Part shown: piece after piece, positions 28,816 to 36,902 of the stretch
Position numbering within the stretch: the stretch's first letter is position 1
Layout: every line of letters starts with the position of its first letter
NCBI GenBank assembly: GCA_019550975.1
Contig: SDWH01000011.1
Span: 62,001 to 126,000 of the forward strand
Origin: Bacteroidales bacterium SW299
GTDB lineage: Bacteria; Bacteroidota; Bacteroidia; Bacteroidales; Bacteroidaceae
DNA: 64,000 nucleotides
Direction of reading: 5' to 3'
The notes under the pieces: model-generated
Database searches by the model: none
What the model was told of the DNA's origin: nothing
The model's input: only the letters and a program-made list of their open reading frames with translations
Translations under genes and position numbers: made by a program

Positions 28816-28889
28816 GGCGGGATAGCTCAGCTGGTTAGAGCGCATGATTCATAATCATGAGGTCCCCGGTTCAATCCCGGGTCCCGCTA
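28816..28889 (+). tRNA. tRNA-Met (CAT), copy 1
   Basis: A 74-nt cloverleaf. Acceptor arms are GGCGGGA / TCCCGCT, with D-loop AGCTCAGCTGGTTAGAGC, anticodon loop TTCATAA in a CATGA/TCATG stem, and T-arm CCCGGTTCAATCCCGGG. CCA is not encoded. A G-C rich acceptor and no mismatch features of an initiator tRNA suggest elongator Met, though a tRNA-Ile with modified CAT is an alternative. Confidence 0.95.
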
Positions 28890-28943
28890 CTTTTAAAAGA
28901 TAAGCCGTTGGGTGGCTTCCACGCCTGGCGGTTTTTTTATGAT

Positions 28944-29017
28944 GGCGGGATAGCTCAGCTGGTTAGAGCGCATGATTCATAATCATGAGGTCCCCGGTTC
29001 AATCCCGGGTCCCGCTA
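28944..29017 (+). tRNA. tRNA-Met (CAT), copy 2
   Basis: Identical in sequence to the copy 54 bp upstream, so a recent duplication or gene conversion. Its 3' end is part of a 20-bp repeat that recurs at 30009-30028 and marks the insertion site of the HigBA islet. Confidence 0.95.
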
Positions 29018-29021
29018 CAGA
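29002..29021 (+). repeat. left direct repeat at the tRNA-Met 3' end (attL-like)
   Basis: The 20-bp word atcccgggtcccgctacaga covers the 3' T-arm/acceptor end of tRNA-Met copy 2 plus four flanking bases. It is repeated exactly at 30009-30028 with no tRNA body there. This is the usual footprint of tRNA-directed integration. Confidence 0.8.
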
Positions 29022-29041
29022 ATATAGAAAATTGGATATGA

Positions 29042-29078
29042 GGCATTTAAGAAAGGTTGTTTCTTAAATGTCTTTTTT
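29042..29078 (+). terminator. terminator after tRNA-Met copy 2, inside the islet
   Basis: GGCATTTAAGAAA (29042-29054) and TTTCTTAAATGTC (29060-29072) form a 13-bp stem with a GT pair, followed by TTTTTT. It restores termination for the tRNA transcript after the insertion. Confidence 0.85.
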
Positions 29079-29238
29079 GTTTATATAGCTCCTTGTGCAA
29101 AAGTTGACCCTTACAGTCTTGAAACTCAGTGGTCGGTAAATTCGGAGAATAAGTTGCCTCGAAAATCCCTTTCTTTGCTTTTACTCATGCAGCGTTTGAA
29201 GATTATGAATGGTCCTGTTCTAAAATCCAATAGAAAAT

Positions 29239-29269
29239 TTTGTATTTAGGAATTTAATATATACTTTTG
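29239..29269 (+). promoter_or_regulatory. higBA promoter
   Basis: TTTG (29239-29242), a 19-bp gap, then TACTTTTG (29262-29269): an exact match to the Bacteroidetes consensus. Its position places transcription start near 29276, which favours ATG 29287 as the toxin start. Confidence 0.75.
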
Positions 29270-29286
29270 CGTAAATGGCGGGAGGC

Positions 29287-29580
29287 ATGAGAATGATAGC
29301 GAGAAGCAAGATTATTGAATATTACACGGAGCACCCTGATGCGGAAACAGCTCTTGAAGACTGGTTTCAGAAAGTGAAGAAGGCCGAGTGGACTTGCTTT
29401 GCAGACATGAAACGAATGTTTAATAACGTGGATAGTGTCGGCAACCAGCATTATGTGTTCAATATCAGAGGGAACAATCATCGTCTGATAGTGGTCGTTA
29501 AGTTTACGATAAAAACGGTATTGATTCGATTTATCGGTACTCATGCCGAGTATGATTTGGTAGATGCAAAAAATATATAG
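29287..29580 (+). CDS. higB: HigB-type toxin (RelE-superfamily mRNA interferase)
   Basis: A 97-residue protein with the HigB family pattern: MRMIARSKIIEYYTEHPDAE, TALEDWFQKVKKAEWTCFAD, MKRMFNNVDSVGN, then YVFNIRGNNHRLIVVVKF and the C-terminal FIGTHAEYDLVDA. HigB toxins cleave mRNA on the ribosome. The frame opens at 29275, but the promoter at 29239-29269 and homologues favour MRMIAR at 29287. The antitoxin gene follows after 1 bp. The toxin-first order is the mark of HigBA rather than RelBE. Confidence 0.92.
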   Translation: MRMIARSKIIEYYTEHPDAETALEDWFQKVKKAEWTCFADMKRMFNNVDSVGNQHYVFNIRGNNHRLIVVVKFTIKTVLIRFIGTHAEYDLVDAKNI

Positions 29581-29581
29581 T

Positions 29582-29947
29582 ATGGCAAAGATTCAGAATG
29601 AAACGGCTTATGAGGCGGCAATGGAAAGAATTGAAGAACTTCTGCCATTGACTGATGACAATACACCAGTGACGGATAAGAATCTGATAGAGCTTGATTT
29701 GTTGTCCGAACTTGTGTCGGAGTATGAAGATGAGCATTATCCGATAAAGCTTCCCTCTTTGGTAGATATGATAAAGCTCCGTATGTATGAAATGGGTATC
29801 AATCAGGCTAAACTCTCGGAACTTCTTGGCGTAAGCCCTTCACGTGTCAGCGACTACTTGACAGGTCGTTGCGAGCCTACATTGAAAGTTGCCCGTGATA
29901 TTAGCAGAAAACTCAATATTGATGCGAATATAGTGCTTGGAGTATAA
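29582..29947 (+). CDS. higA: HigA-type antitoxin with XRE helix-turn-helix
   Basis: A 121-residue protein. The N-terminal ~50 residues are acidic and helical; a C-terminal HTH at ~70-112 reads MGINQAKLSELLGVSPSRVS, DYLTGRCEPTLKVARDISRK. It should neutralise HigB and repress the operon. The frame opens at 29564, but ATG 29582 (MAKIQNETAYEAA) gives the expected N terminus and 1-bp spacing from higB. The long acidic N-terminal extension before the HTH is the type also annotated as HigA/MqsA-like transcriptional regulators in Bacteroidetes. Confidence 0.92.
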   Translation: MAKIQNETAYEAAMERIEELLPLTDDNTPVTDKNLIELDLLSELVSEYEDEHYPIKLPSLVDMIKLRMYEMGINQAKLSELLGVSPSRVSDYLTGRCEPTLKVARDISRKLNIDANIVLGV

Positions 29948-30008
29948 ATGAAACAGACTTAAGGCAGCCATTTGCATAAGAATTGCACAAATTGAGAGGA
30001 AATGGAAT

Positions 30009-30028
30009 ATCCCGGGTCCCGCTACAGA
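30009..30028 (+). repeat. right direct repeat, tRNA-Met 3'-end remnant (attR-like)
   Basis: An exact 20-bp copy of 29002-29021 with no upstream tRNA sequence. It is followed 7 bp later by a strong terminator that most likely served the tRNA genes before the insertion. Confidence 0.8.
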
Positions 30029-30035
30029 TGGTTAA

Positions 30036-30071
30036 AGACATTCAGGGTCATTTGCTGAATGTCTTTTTTTT
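30036..30071 (+). terminator. terminator, probably the original tRNA-Met operon terminator
   Basis: AGACATTCAG (30036-30045) and CTGAATGTCT (30055-30064) form a perfect 10-bp stem followed by seven or more T. It also faces the convergent gph gene. Confidence 0.9.
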
Positions 30072-30075
30072 CATT

Positions 30076-30732
30076 TCACTCCTGTTGCAGAAACCGCAGG
30101 ATGTCTTCGCATCTGTCAGCTATCAGGTCGGGGCTGTATGCTTCCAGCTCAGCGCGCGGTCTGAATCCCCAGCTCACTCCAATGGTTGTGACGCCGGCAT
30201 TTTTGCCCGTCTGCATGTCTACGCATGAATCTCCCGCATACACCGTTTCTTCTTTCTTGACGTTGGCGAGTCTGATGATTTCATTGATGACCTGCGGGTC
30301 TGGCTTGGAGGGAACTCCTTCGCGCTGGCCGAATACAGCCGTAAACCGTACGGAGGGGAAATATTGCCGGATGAGTTTGGTTGTGGCTTCCTGATATTTG
30401 TTGGAAGCTACGGCAAGCTGCATCCCGTTTTGCTGGAGCGTGCCGAGCAGCGTTTCGATTCCCGGATACGGACGGCTCAGGTCTGCGTTGTGCATATTGT
30501 AATAAGGAATGAAGCTCCCGCGTATTTTCAGGACGTTCTGTTGGGATTTTTCTCCTTCCGGCAATGCCCTTTCAAAAAGTTTGTTTATACCGTTTCCCAC
30601 AAAAAAGCGGTATTCGTCGGTTGTATGTGTGGGATATCCGAATTGCGATAGCGCATGGTTCGTGGCTGCTGCCAGATCAGCTATTGTATCCAGCAATGTG
30701 CCGTCGAGGTCAAATATGGCAAGTCTTTTCAT
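30076..30732 (-). CDS. gph: phosphoglycolate phosphatase (HAD superfamily)
   Basis: A 218-residue HAD hydrolase. Motif I is AIFDLDGTLLDT with the nucleophile Asp at residue 7; motif II lies in LAVASNKYQE; the third motif is SKPDPQVINEI, then DSCVDMQTGKNAGVTTIGVSWG. It removes phosphate from 2-phosphoglycolate, a by-product of DNA repair, though HAD substrate calls are approximate. ATG at 30732 (MKRLAIFDLDG) is chosen over 30762 because it places motif I correctly and leaves a 4-bp gap after folB. Confidence 0.9.
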   Translation of the reverse strand: MKRLAIFDLDGTLLDTIADLAAATNHALSQFGYPTHTTDEYRFFVGNGINKLFERALPEGEKSQQNVLKIRGSFIPYYNMHNADLSRPYPGIETLLGTLQQNGMQLAVASNKYQEATTKLIRQYFPSVRFTAVFGQREGVPSKPDPQVINEIIRLANVKKEETVYAGDSCVDMQTGKNAGVTTIGVSWGFRPRAELEAYSPDLIADRCEDILRFLQQE

Positions 30733-30736
30733 AAGG

Positions 30737-31108
30737 TCAGTCTTTTGTGTATGTTGATTCAACTCCGATGTCTGTGCATTCCGCTCCCATCGGCGGGTTT
30801 TGCTTGTAGAGGCTGATTTTTACCTCCATAACCGTCGGGAAATCCTTCAGGATGCGTTCCGCTATCCGGCGGGCTGCATGTTCGAGAAGCTTTGACGGTA
30901 TCTTCATCTCGTCTTTAACGGCCTGGAACACCTCCGCATAGCTTACGGTGCCCTCCAGCCTGTCTGTTTCGGCCGCATGGGCGAAGTCAGTCTTCAGCCT
31001 CAGGTTGATTGTGTATTCGGCTCCCACTTTGTTTTCCTGCGGCAGGACGCCGTGGTAGGCGAAAATTTTCAGTCCGTTCAGCCGTATGTACATCTCAGTT
31101 GCTTTCAT
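30737..31108 (-). CDS. folB: dihydroneopterin aldolase
   Basis: A 123-residue enzyme with the FolB pattern: IRLNGLKIFAYHGVLPQENK, GAEYTINLRLK, GTVSYAEVFQAVKDEM, LLEHAARRIAERILKDFP and KISLYKQNPPMGAECTDIGVE. It converts dihydroneopterin to 6-hydroxymethyl-dihydropterin in folate synthesis. ATG at 31108 (MKATEMYIRL) is preferred to 31138; a second ATG five codons later is also possible. gph follows after 4 bp. Confidence 0.95.
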   Translation of the reverse strand: MKATEMYIRLNGLKIFAYHGVLPQENKVGAEYTINLRLKTDFAHAAETDRLEGTVSYAEVFQAVKDEMKIPSKLLEHAARRIAERILKDFPTVMEVKISLYKQNPPMGAECTDIGVESTYTKD

Positions 31109-31198
31109 GTATGCATAAAATGAAGGCACGAACCGCATGCCGTCTGTTTTCCTGCAGGCCTTATGCTGTTCGTGCCGTTATTCATTGTAGATCAGTAT

Positions 31199-33745
31199 TT
31201 ATCCGCAGCGTGATGAGCCGCAGGTTTTGCAGATGAGGCACCCTTCCTGGTAGACAAGCGTTTCGTGTCCGCAGTTCGGGCATTTGATGCCCTTGGCTTC
31301 CGTGCCGTCAATCACATATTTCTTGAGTGCGCGTTCAACGCCGCTCTTCCAGGTGTTGATGTTCTCGTTGTCAAACTGCAACGAGCTTACCAGCTTGATA
31401 ACCTGTTCGATCGGCATTCTCCAGCGGAGGACTCCCGAGATCAGCTTGGCGTAGTTCCAGTATTCTTTGTTGAACTTCTCCGACAAGCCTTCTACGGTCA
31501 TCTTGTAGCCGCGCTTGTTTTCGAACTGGAAGTCATAGTGTTTTATGCCCGCTTCATCATAGTTCTTGATAATCCGTCCGTGTGTGACAGACTTGGGGAG
31601 CAGGATTCCTTCCTCATCGTCCTGCAGGCCGGTGAAGATTTCGTAAGGATGCCCGTCGAGCAGTCCCACAAAAGCAACCCATTTCTCTTTGTTGTTCTGG
31701 AAGCGCACCACATCGGCTTCGAGCACTTTCGGGCGCACTTCTACAACCTGAGGCGGTTTGCACCAGCATTCTTCTTCCTTTTCCTTCTTTTTGTCCTTCT
31801 GTGCCGAGATCAGCACGCCTGCACGAGAGCCGTCGCGGTAAACGGTGCATCCTTTGCAGCCAGACTTCCATGCTTCCACATAAAGGCGGTTTACGAGATC
31901 CTCGTCTACATTGTTCGGCAGGTTGATGGTGACGCTGATGGAATGGTCTACCCATTTCTGGATGCGTCCCTGCATTTTCACCTTCATCAGCCAGTCTACA
32001 TCGTTTGAGGTAGCCTTGTAATAGGGTGACTTGGTTACAAGCTCGTCGATTTCTTCTTGCGTGTACCGCTTGTCGGGGTCGTATCCGTTCGCCTTCATCC
32101 AGGTGAGGAACTTGTGGTGGAACACAATGTATTCTTCAAAAGCGTCGCCCGTTTCGTCAACGAAGTCGATGTGTACATTGGCATCGTTCGGGTTCACTTT
32201 GCGGCGCCGTTTGTATACAGGCATGAATACGGGTTCTATGCCCGACGTGGTTTGCGTCATCAGGCTGGTTGTTCCTGTCGGAGCGATGGTGAGGCACGCG
32301 ATGTTGCGTCGTCCGTATTTCGCCATCTCTTCATACAGTTCCGGGTCGGCTTCCTTGATGCGGTTCACAAACGGGTTGTTCTTTTCGCGTTCGGTGTCGT
32401 AGATTTTGAATGCTCCGCGTTCTTTTGCCATGTTGACTGAAGAGCGGTAGGCTTCAATCGCAACGGTCTTGTGCACCTGTTCTGAAAATTCGGTAGCTTC
32501 TTCGGTGCCGTATCTCAGCCCCATGGCTGCCAGCATGTCGCCTTCGGCAGTGATTCCTACACCCGTGCGGCGTCCCAGCCCGGATTTATGGTATATTTTC
32601 TCCCACAAGTGGCGTTCGGTTCCCTTGATTTCTTCGCTTTCCGGATCGGCGTCGATCTTTTCGAGAATGCGCTCGATCTTTTCAAGTTCAAGGTCGATGA
32701 TGTCGTCCATGATACGCTGGGCCAGCGCAACATGTTTCTTGAACAGCTCGAAGTCGAAATAAGCTTCCGGGGTGAACGGGTTTACGACATACGAGTAGAG
32801 GTTGATGGCCAGGAGCCGGCAGGAGTCGTACGGGCACAAGGGAATCTCTCCGCACGGATTGGTTGAAATGGTGCGGAATCCAAGGTCTGCATAGCAGTCG
32901 GGTACGGATTCGCGTATGATGGTGTCCCAGAACAATACGCCCGGTTCTGCCGACTTCCAGGCATTGTGTACAATCTTTTTCCACACTGCGCTGGCGTTGA
33001 TTTCTTTTGAAACCATTGGCTTGTCCGAATCTATCGGGTATTGCTGCATGTAGGGACGCTCCTCGATGGCTGCCTTCATGAAATCGTCGTCGATTCTTAC
33101 GGATACGTTTGCGCCGGTTACTTTCCCTTCCGTCATTTTGGCGTCGATGAATGATTCCGAATCCGGATGTTTGATGGATACGGTCAGCATCAACGCTCCC
33201 CGGCGTCCGTCCTGGGCGACTTCGCGCGTGGAATTGGAATATCTTTCCATGAATGGAACAAGTCCGGTGGACGTGAGTGCCGAATTCTTCACGGGCGAGC
33301 CTTTGGGACGGATGTGGGACAAGTCGTGTCCTACACCTCCGCGGCGTTTCATCAGTTGCACCTGTTCTTCGTCGATCCGTATGATTGCTCCATACGAATC
33401 GGCCGGTCCATCCAGTCCGATAACAAAGCAATTGGAGAGCGAAGCCACCTGGAAGTCATTTCCTATTCCGGTCATCGGGCTTCCTTGGGGAATGATGTAC
33501 TTGAAATGATCCATCAGTTCAAAAAGCTCCTCCGAACTGAGCGCATTCGGATACTTCGCTTCAATTCTTGCCACTTCGTTAGCAATACGCCAATGCATGT
33601 CAGCAGGCGTCCTTTCATAGATGTTCCCGAACGAATCCTTTACCGCATATTTGTTTACCCAAACGCGTGCGGCAAGTTCGTCCCCTTTAAAATACTCCAA
33701 TGTTGCGTTATACGCTTCATCGTAGCTATACGTTTTTTTTTCCAC
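31199..33745 (-). CDS. nrdJ: adenosylcobalamin-dependent (class II) ribonucleoside-diphosphate reductase
   Basis: An 848-residue enzyme. Visible are MKRRGGVGHDLSHIRPKGSP, the active-site loop NPCGEIPLCPYDSCRLLAIN, a finger-loop region IACLTIAPTGTTSLMTQTTS and a C-terminal zinc-ribbon-like CPNCGHETL with CLICKTCGSSRCG. It reduces ribonucleotides with a B12-derived radical and works with or without oxygen. It has its own promoter (33829-33859) and a leader of about 75 nt, in which I see no cobalamin riboswitch. folB and gph lie downstream after 90 bp. Confidence 0.96.
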   Translation of the reverse strand: MEKKTYSYDEAYNATLEYFKGDELAARVWVNKYAVKDSFGNIYERTPADMHWRIANEVARIEAKYPNALSSEELFELMDHFKYIIPQGSPMTGIGNDFQVASLSNCFVIGLDGPADSYGAIIRIDEEQVQLMKRRGGVGHDLSHIRPKGSPVKNSALTSTGLVPFMERYSNSTREVAQDGRRGALMLTVSIKHPDSESFIDAKMTEGKVTGANVSVRIDDDFMKAAIEERPYMQQYPIDSDKPMVSKEINASAVWKKIVHNAWKSAEPGVLFWDTIIRESVPDCYADLGFRTISTNPCGEIPLCPYDSCRLLAINLYSYVVNPFTPEAYFDFELFKKHVALAQRIMDDIIDLELEKIERILEKIDADPESEEIKGTERHLWEKIYHKSGLGRRTGVGITAEGDMLAAMGLRYGTEEATEFSEQVHKTVAIEAYRSSVNMAKERGAFKIYDTEREKNNPFVNRIKEADPELYEEMAKYGRRNIACLTIAPTGTTSLMTQTTSGIEPVFMPVYKRRRKVNPNDANVHIDFVDETGDAFEEYIVFHHKFLTWMKANGYDPDKRYTQEEIDELVTKSPYYKATSNDVDWLMKVKMQGRIQKWVDHSISVTINLPNNVDEDLVNRLYVEAWKSGCKGCTVYRDGSRAGVLISAQKDKKKEKEEECWCKPPQVVEVRPKVLEADVVRFQNNKEKWVAFVGLLDGHPYEIFTGLQDDEEGILLPKSVTHGRIIKNYDEAGIKHYDFQFENKRGYKMTVEGLSEKFNKEYWNYAKLISGVLRWRMPIEQVIKLVSSLQFDNENINTWKSGVERALKKYVIDGTEAKGIKCPNCGHETLVYQEGCLICKTCGSSRCG

Positions 33746-33828
33746 GGTTGTTTATGGTTGATATAATAAATATTTTTCTAAAGCATTTGTAGAAATTCTG
33801 CCTTACAGATAACAAAGGATAGTGGGTG

Positions 33829-33859
33829 CAAAGCTAAAGATGTTTTTTTGAATTGCAAA
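33829..33859 (-). promoter_or_regulatory. nrdJ promoter
   Basis: On the minus strand TTTG (33859-33856), a 19-bp gap, and TAGCTTTG (33836-33829): an exact consensus match, 83 bp upstream of nrdJ. Confidence 0.75.
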
Positions 33860-34042
33860 ATAAATCCAGAAGAAGTTGTCAACAAAATGTGAAGTTTTCA
33901 GAAACTGTTTTTTAATCCGTTTATATTCAGTCTGTTATGATTTTCTTCTGTTCGTAAAGTTGTCAAAAATGATAAATTGTTACTTTTGAATGGTTGTTCA
34001 ATATAAAAATTAGGCCACGGGTGTTTTATTCCATTTTTTTTG

Positions 34043-34050
34043 TATCTTTG
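34043..34050 (+). promoter_or_regulatory. nitroreductase promoter (-7 element)
   Basis: TATCTTTG matches the -7 consensus 29 bp before the ATG at 34080. A second candidate, TACTTTTG, lies at 33982-33989. No clear -33 box was found for the nearer one. Confidence 0.5.
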
Positions 34051-34079
34051 TGGTAGTGTATGATCAAAATGGAACTATT

Positions 34080-34814
34080 ATGGATTCAATTAAAAACAGA
34101 CGTACTATCCGAAAATATACGGAGCAGGATATCCCCGCTGACTTGTTGGACAGCCTGCTGGAAGAATCGTTCAGGGCATCTACAATGGGAAACATGCAGC
34201 TCTACAGTGTAGTGGTTACCCGTGATCCGGAGATGAAGGCAAAGCTTGCTCCGGCTCATTTCAACCAGCCGATGGTTACTTCAGCTCCTGTTGTCCTGAC
34301 TTTCTGCGCCGACTACAACCGTTTCAGCCTGTGGTGCCGCCAGCGTAAGGCAGAACCCGGATATGACAACTTCATGTCGTTTATCAATGCGGCGAGCGAT
34401 ACGTTGCTGGTAACTCAGAACTTCTGCACGCTGGCCGAAGCGTCGGGGCTGGGGATTTGTTATTTGGGCACAACGATTTACGATCCTGCCCGGATTATCC
34501 AGATTCTGAATCTGCCGAAACTGGTGATGCCTGTGGCTACCATTACGGTGGGGTATCCCGACGAGCATCCCGACCAGCCGGACCGTCTGCCTTTGCGGGC
34601 CATTGTTCATGAAGAAACATATAAGGATTACACTCCGGCCATGATTGACGACATTTATGCATACAAGGAAGCGCTTCCGGAAAACAAGCATTTTGTGGAA
34701 ATCAATCATACGGAAACCTTGGCCCAGATTTTTACCGATATCCGCTACACCAAGTCTGACAATGAGTCGATGTCTGCAAATCTGATAGAGGTCATTAAAA
34801 AACAGGGATTCTGA
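34080..34814 (+). CDS. NADPH-dependent nitroreductase family protein
   Basis: A 244-residue flavoprotein. The N-terminal FMN-binding motif KNRRTIRKYTEQDIP is followed by FRASTMGNMQLYSVVVTRDP, TLAEASGLGICYLGTTIYDP and VATITVGYPDEHPDQPDRLP, as in NfsA/Frp-like reductases. It reduces nitroaromatics or quinones with FMN as cofactor; the natural substrate is unknown. ATG at 34080 is chosen because the FMN motif follows at once; the frame opens at 34050 inside the promoter. A bidirectional terminator separates it from dnaA. Confidence 0.92.
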   Translation: MDSIKNRRTIRKYTEQDIPADLLDSLLEESFRASTMGNMQLYSVVVTRDPEMKAKLAPAHFNQPMVTSAPVVLTFCADYNRFSLWCRQRKAEPGYDNFMSFINAASDTLLVTQNFCTLAEASGLGICYLGTTIYDPARIIQILNLPKLVMPVATITVGYPDEHPDQPDRLPLRAIVHEETYKDYTPAMIDDIYAYKEALPENKHFVEINHTETLAQIFTDIRYTKSDNESMSANLIEVIKKQGF

Positions 34815-34821
34815 GCATAAT

Positions 34822-34864
34822 AAAACCCGCAAAGCTGATCTTGCTGCAGGCTTTGCGGGTTTTA
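34822..34864. terminator. bidirectional terminator between nitroreductase and dnaA
   Basis: AAAACCCGCAAAGC (34822-34835) and GCTTTGCGGGTTTT (34850-34863) form a perfect 14-bp stem with A/T tracts on both sides, so it can act for both convergent genes. Confidence 0.9.
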
Positions 34865-34892
34865 TTACGTTGAGTTGGTTGAGATATTCGCT

Positions 34893-36305
34893 TTATTTCG
34901 TATGCAGGCTCGACTCTATTTCTTCGACTTCAGCTTTGAATGCCTTGTCTACATCTACCTGTCCTTTTACAATCTTATAGGCATGCAACACCGTTGCATG
35001 GTCTTTGTTTCCGATGAGCTGTCCTATCTTTGATGAAGACGTTTCTGTATGTTTCTTGGCCAGATACATGGCTACCTGCCGTACCTGCACAACTTCGCGC
35101 TTGCGTGTCTTTGTGAAGATGGATGAGCGGTCAACTTTATAATGCTCGCATACCTTTTCGATGATATTGTCCACAGTCAACGGTTTGCTTTCGGCGCAGC
35201 GCACAGCCTTCCGTACTATGCGTTGAGCTAAATCCAAATCTATTTCCCGCTTCAGGTGGATAGAATAGGCGAGGAGCGAGTTGACGATTCCTTCGAGTTC
35301 GCGTACGCTTTCGTTTGCATTCTCTGCAATGTAGCATATGACCGATTCCGGTATCTTCAAGCCGTCGTGCTTGATCTTGTTCCGGAGGATGTTTTTTCTC
35401 AACTCCACGTCCGGCTTCTCCAGTTCGGCCACCAGTCCCCATTTGAAGCGCGTAAGCAGGCGTTCCTCCATTCCTTGCAGCATGACCGGTGCGCGGTCGG
35501 AAGTCAGGATAAGCTGTTTTCCCGTCTGATGGAGATGGTTAAATATATGGAAGAATGTGTTTTGCGTTTTGGTAACTCCCGCAAATTCTTGGATGTCATC
35601 TATTATCAGAACATCTATGGTCTGATAAAACCCGATGAAATCGTTGAACCGATTGGTGCGTACGGAGTCTGTATACTGCACTTGAAACAAGTGTGCAGAT
35701 ACATAAAGCACCCGCTTCTCGGGATAAAGTTCCTTGATGCGTGTACCAATGGCATTGATGAGATGTGTTTTACCCACTCCAGACGGTCCGTAAATGAACA
35801 GCGGATTGAAAGTGCGTGCCGGGTTCTGTGCAACAGTTTCTGCCACAGCTCTGGAGAATTCATTGCTGTTTCCTTTGATGAAATTCTCAAAGTTGTAGTT
35901 CGGATTCAAATGCGGATCCAGATCCTGCGGTCTTGGCTCCTGCAGGATATTAGGGGTTTTGTTGCCGTCATGGATTGGCTTTTGCTTGGGGAGGGCAGGC
36001 GATCTGTCACCTCCTCTTAAATCGACCGTGATGTGGTTGGTCTTGTCTGTCAGAATTGAATACATCAGCTCGGTGCCCTCGCCTATTTCTTTATATATGG
36101 CGGCACGCAGCAACCCCACATAGTGCTCTTCCAGGAACTCATAGAAGAACGGGCTGGGGATGCCGATTGTCAGGGCCTTGTTCTCGTATTTCAGACCGAC
36201 AGTTGGCTCAAACCATGTTTCAAAAGCCTTCGCGTTGTTGATGTTGTCCTTGATGAATCCAAGGCAACGGTTCCACAGCACTTCGGCTTGGTTCTGTTCA
36301 ATCAT
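34893..36305 (-). CDS. dnaA: chromosomal replication initiator protein DnaA
   Basis: A 470-residue AAA+ initiator. Domain I lies at ~1-90, a linker with basic and proline-rich residues follows, then domain III with Walker [15 protein letters not shown], Walker [11 protein letters not shown] and sensor LTSDRAPV. Domain IV ends in the DNA-recognition signature [14 protein letters not shown]. It binds DnaA boxes and opens oriC. No dnaN or recF follows, and no DnaA-box cluster was found in the 600 bp upstream, consistent with Bacteroidetes in which dnaA need not sit at the origin. Confidence 0.98.
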   Translation of the reverse strand: MIEQNQAEVLWNRCLGFIKDNINNAKAFETWFEPTVGLKYENKALTIGIPSPFFYEFLEEHYVGLLRAAIYKEIGEGTELMYSILTDKTNHITVDLRGGDRSPALPKQKPIHDGNKTPNILQEPRPQDLDPHLNPNYNFENFIKGNSNEFSRAVAETVAQNPARTFNPLFIYGPSGVGKTHLINAIGTRIKELYPEKRVLYVSAHLFQVQYTDSVRTNRFNDFIGFYQTIDVLIIDDIQEFAGVTKTQNTFFHIFNHLHQTGKQLILTSDRAPVMLQGMEERLLTRFKWGLVAELEKPDVELRKNILRNKIKHDGLKIPESVICYIAENANESVRELEGIVNSLLAYSIHLKREIDLDLAQRIVRKAVRCAESKPLTVDNIIEKVCEHYKVDRSSIFTKTRKREVVQVRQVAMYLAKKHTETSSSKIGQLIGNKDHATVLHAYKIVKGQVDVDKAFKAEVEEIESSLHTK

Positions 36306-36902
36306 ACTTACTTTGTTATTGATAAAGCGAAATTTCTACGTTTGCAAATTTCGCAATCTAATTCTAGAAAAACAAATCTCTTTTTTCTTGCTTTTTTGGA
36401 GCCTATTTTAATGGGTTGAATAGTAGGATGTTACATTCATGTTAAGAAAAAAGATGCAACATGCTGATTTGTGAAATTCTAAGGGTTTGAAACTCAAATG
36501 TTTGTTTTGTTTCGGTTGCCACCTTGCGTGAAACTTTGTGTGTTTGTCTATCTGTTGGTTATCAATGGTTTATGTTATTGTACATCTATCACGGCGGATG
36601 TCTGTGTTATTTAGAATATTTCTATATAAAGAAAAATCCGGCGTTTTCTTTCGGGCGTTTTTCGGGTGATGCATTCGCGCGTAAATGGCTGTGGCATGCG
36701 AATGTCGGGAGCAGTACAGGAGTCTTCTCGGCACTAAACAGATACGTTTGAATATGGAAGTCTAACATCTGCAAAGGCAGAAGCATAGAATAGGGTACGG
36801 TTCTTATTCTGTTGTTTTCTGCCTTTGCGGGTGTTCTTTTTATCGGATCGTTGTCTGTCCTTGAGCTGGCCGGACAGTATTTCCGTTTTCTCTTGGGGAA
36901 GA
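36306..36902. other. gene-poor region upstream of dnaA
   Basis: No DnaA box (TTATNCACA) and no credible gene. A 75-codon frame (36524-36751) lacks any recognisable feature. The only structure is the inverted repeat at 36771-36828. The dnaA promoter must lie here but has no clear consensus match. Confidence 0.5.
36771..36828. repeat. 12-bp inverted repeat, possible terminator
   Basis: GCAAAGGCAGAA (36771-36782) pairs exactly with TTCTGCCTTTGC (36817-36828). On the plus strand GGGTGTTCTTTTTA follows. It lies 75 bp past the MCE gene stop and may end minus- or plus-strand transcripts. Confidence 0.5.

Larger units (their letters stand above)
29018..30028. mobile_element. HigBA islet inserted at tRNA-Met
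   Basis: About 1 kb lies between the two 20-bp repeats and carries only a HigB-HigA toxin-antitoxin pair plus about 250 bp of other DNA. The terminator that looks original to the tRNA operon (30036-30071) lies beyond the right repeat, as expected if the islet was inserted between tRNA and terminator. No integrase is present, so it is either a decayed integrative element or one moved in trans. Confidence 0.65.

Noticed and set aside
36524..36751. 75-codon open frame between dnaA and the MCE gene
   Set aside because: No promoter, no family features and a composition like non-coding DNA here.
36306..36902. Possible oriC upstream of dnaA
   Set aside because: No TTATNCACA-type boxes or their complement and no clustered AT-rich repeats were found.
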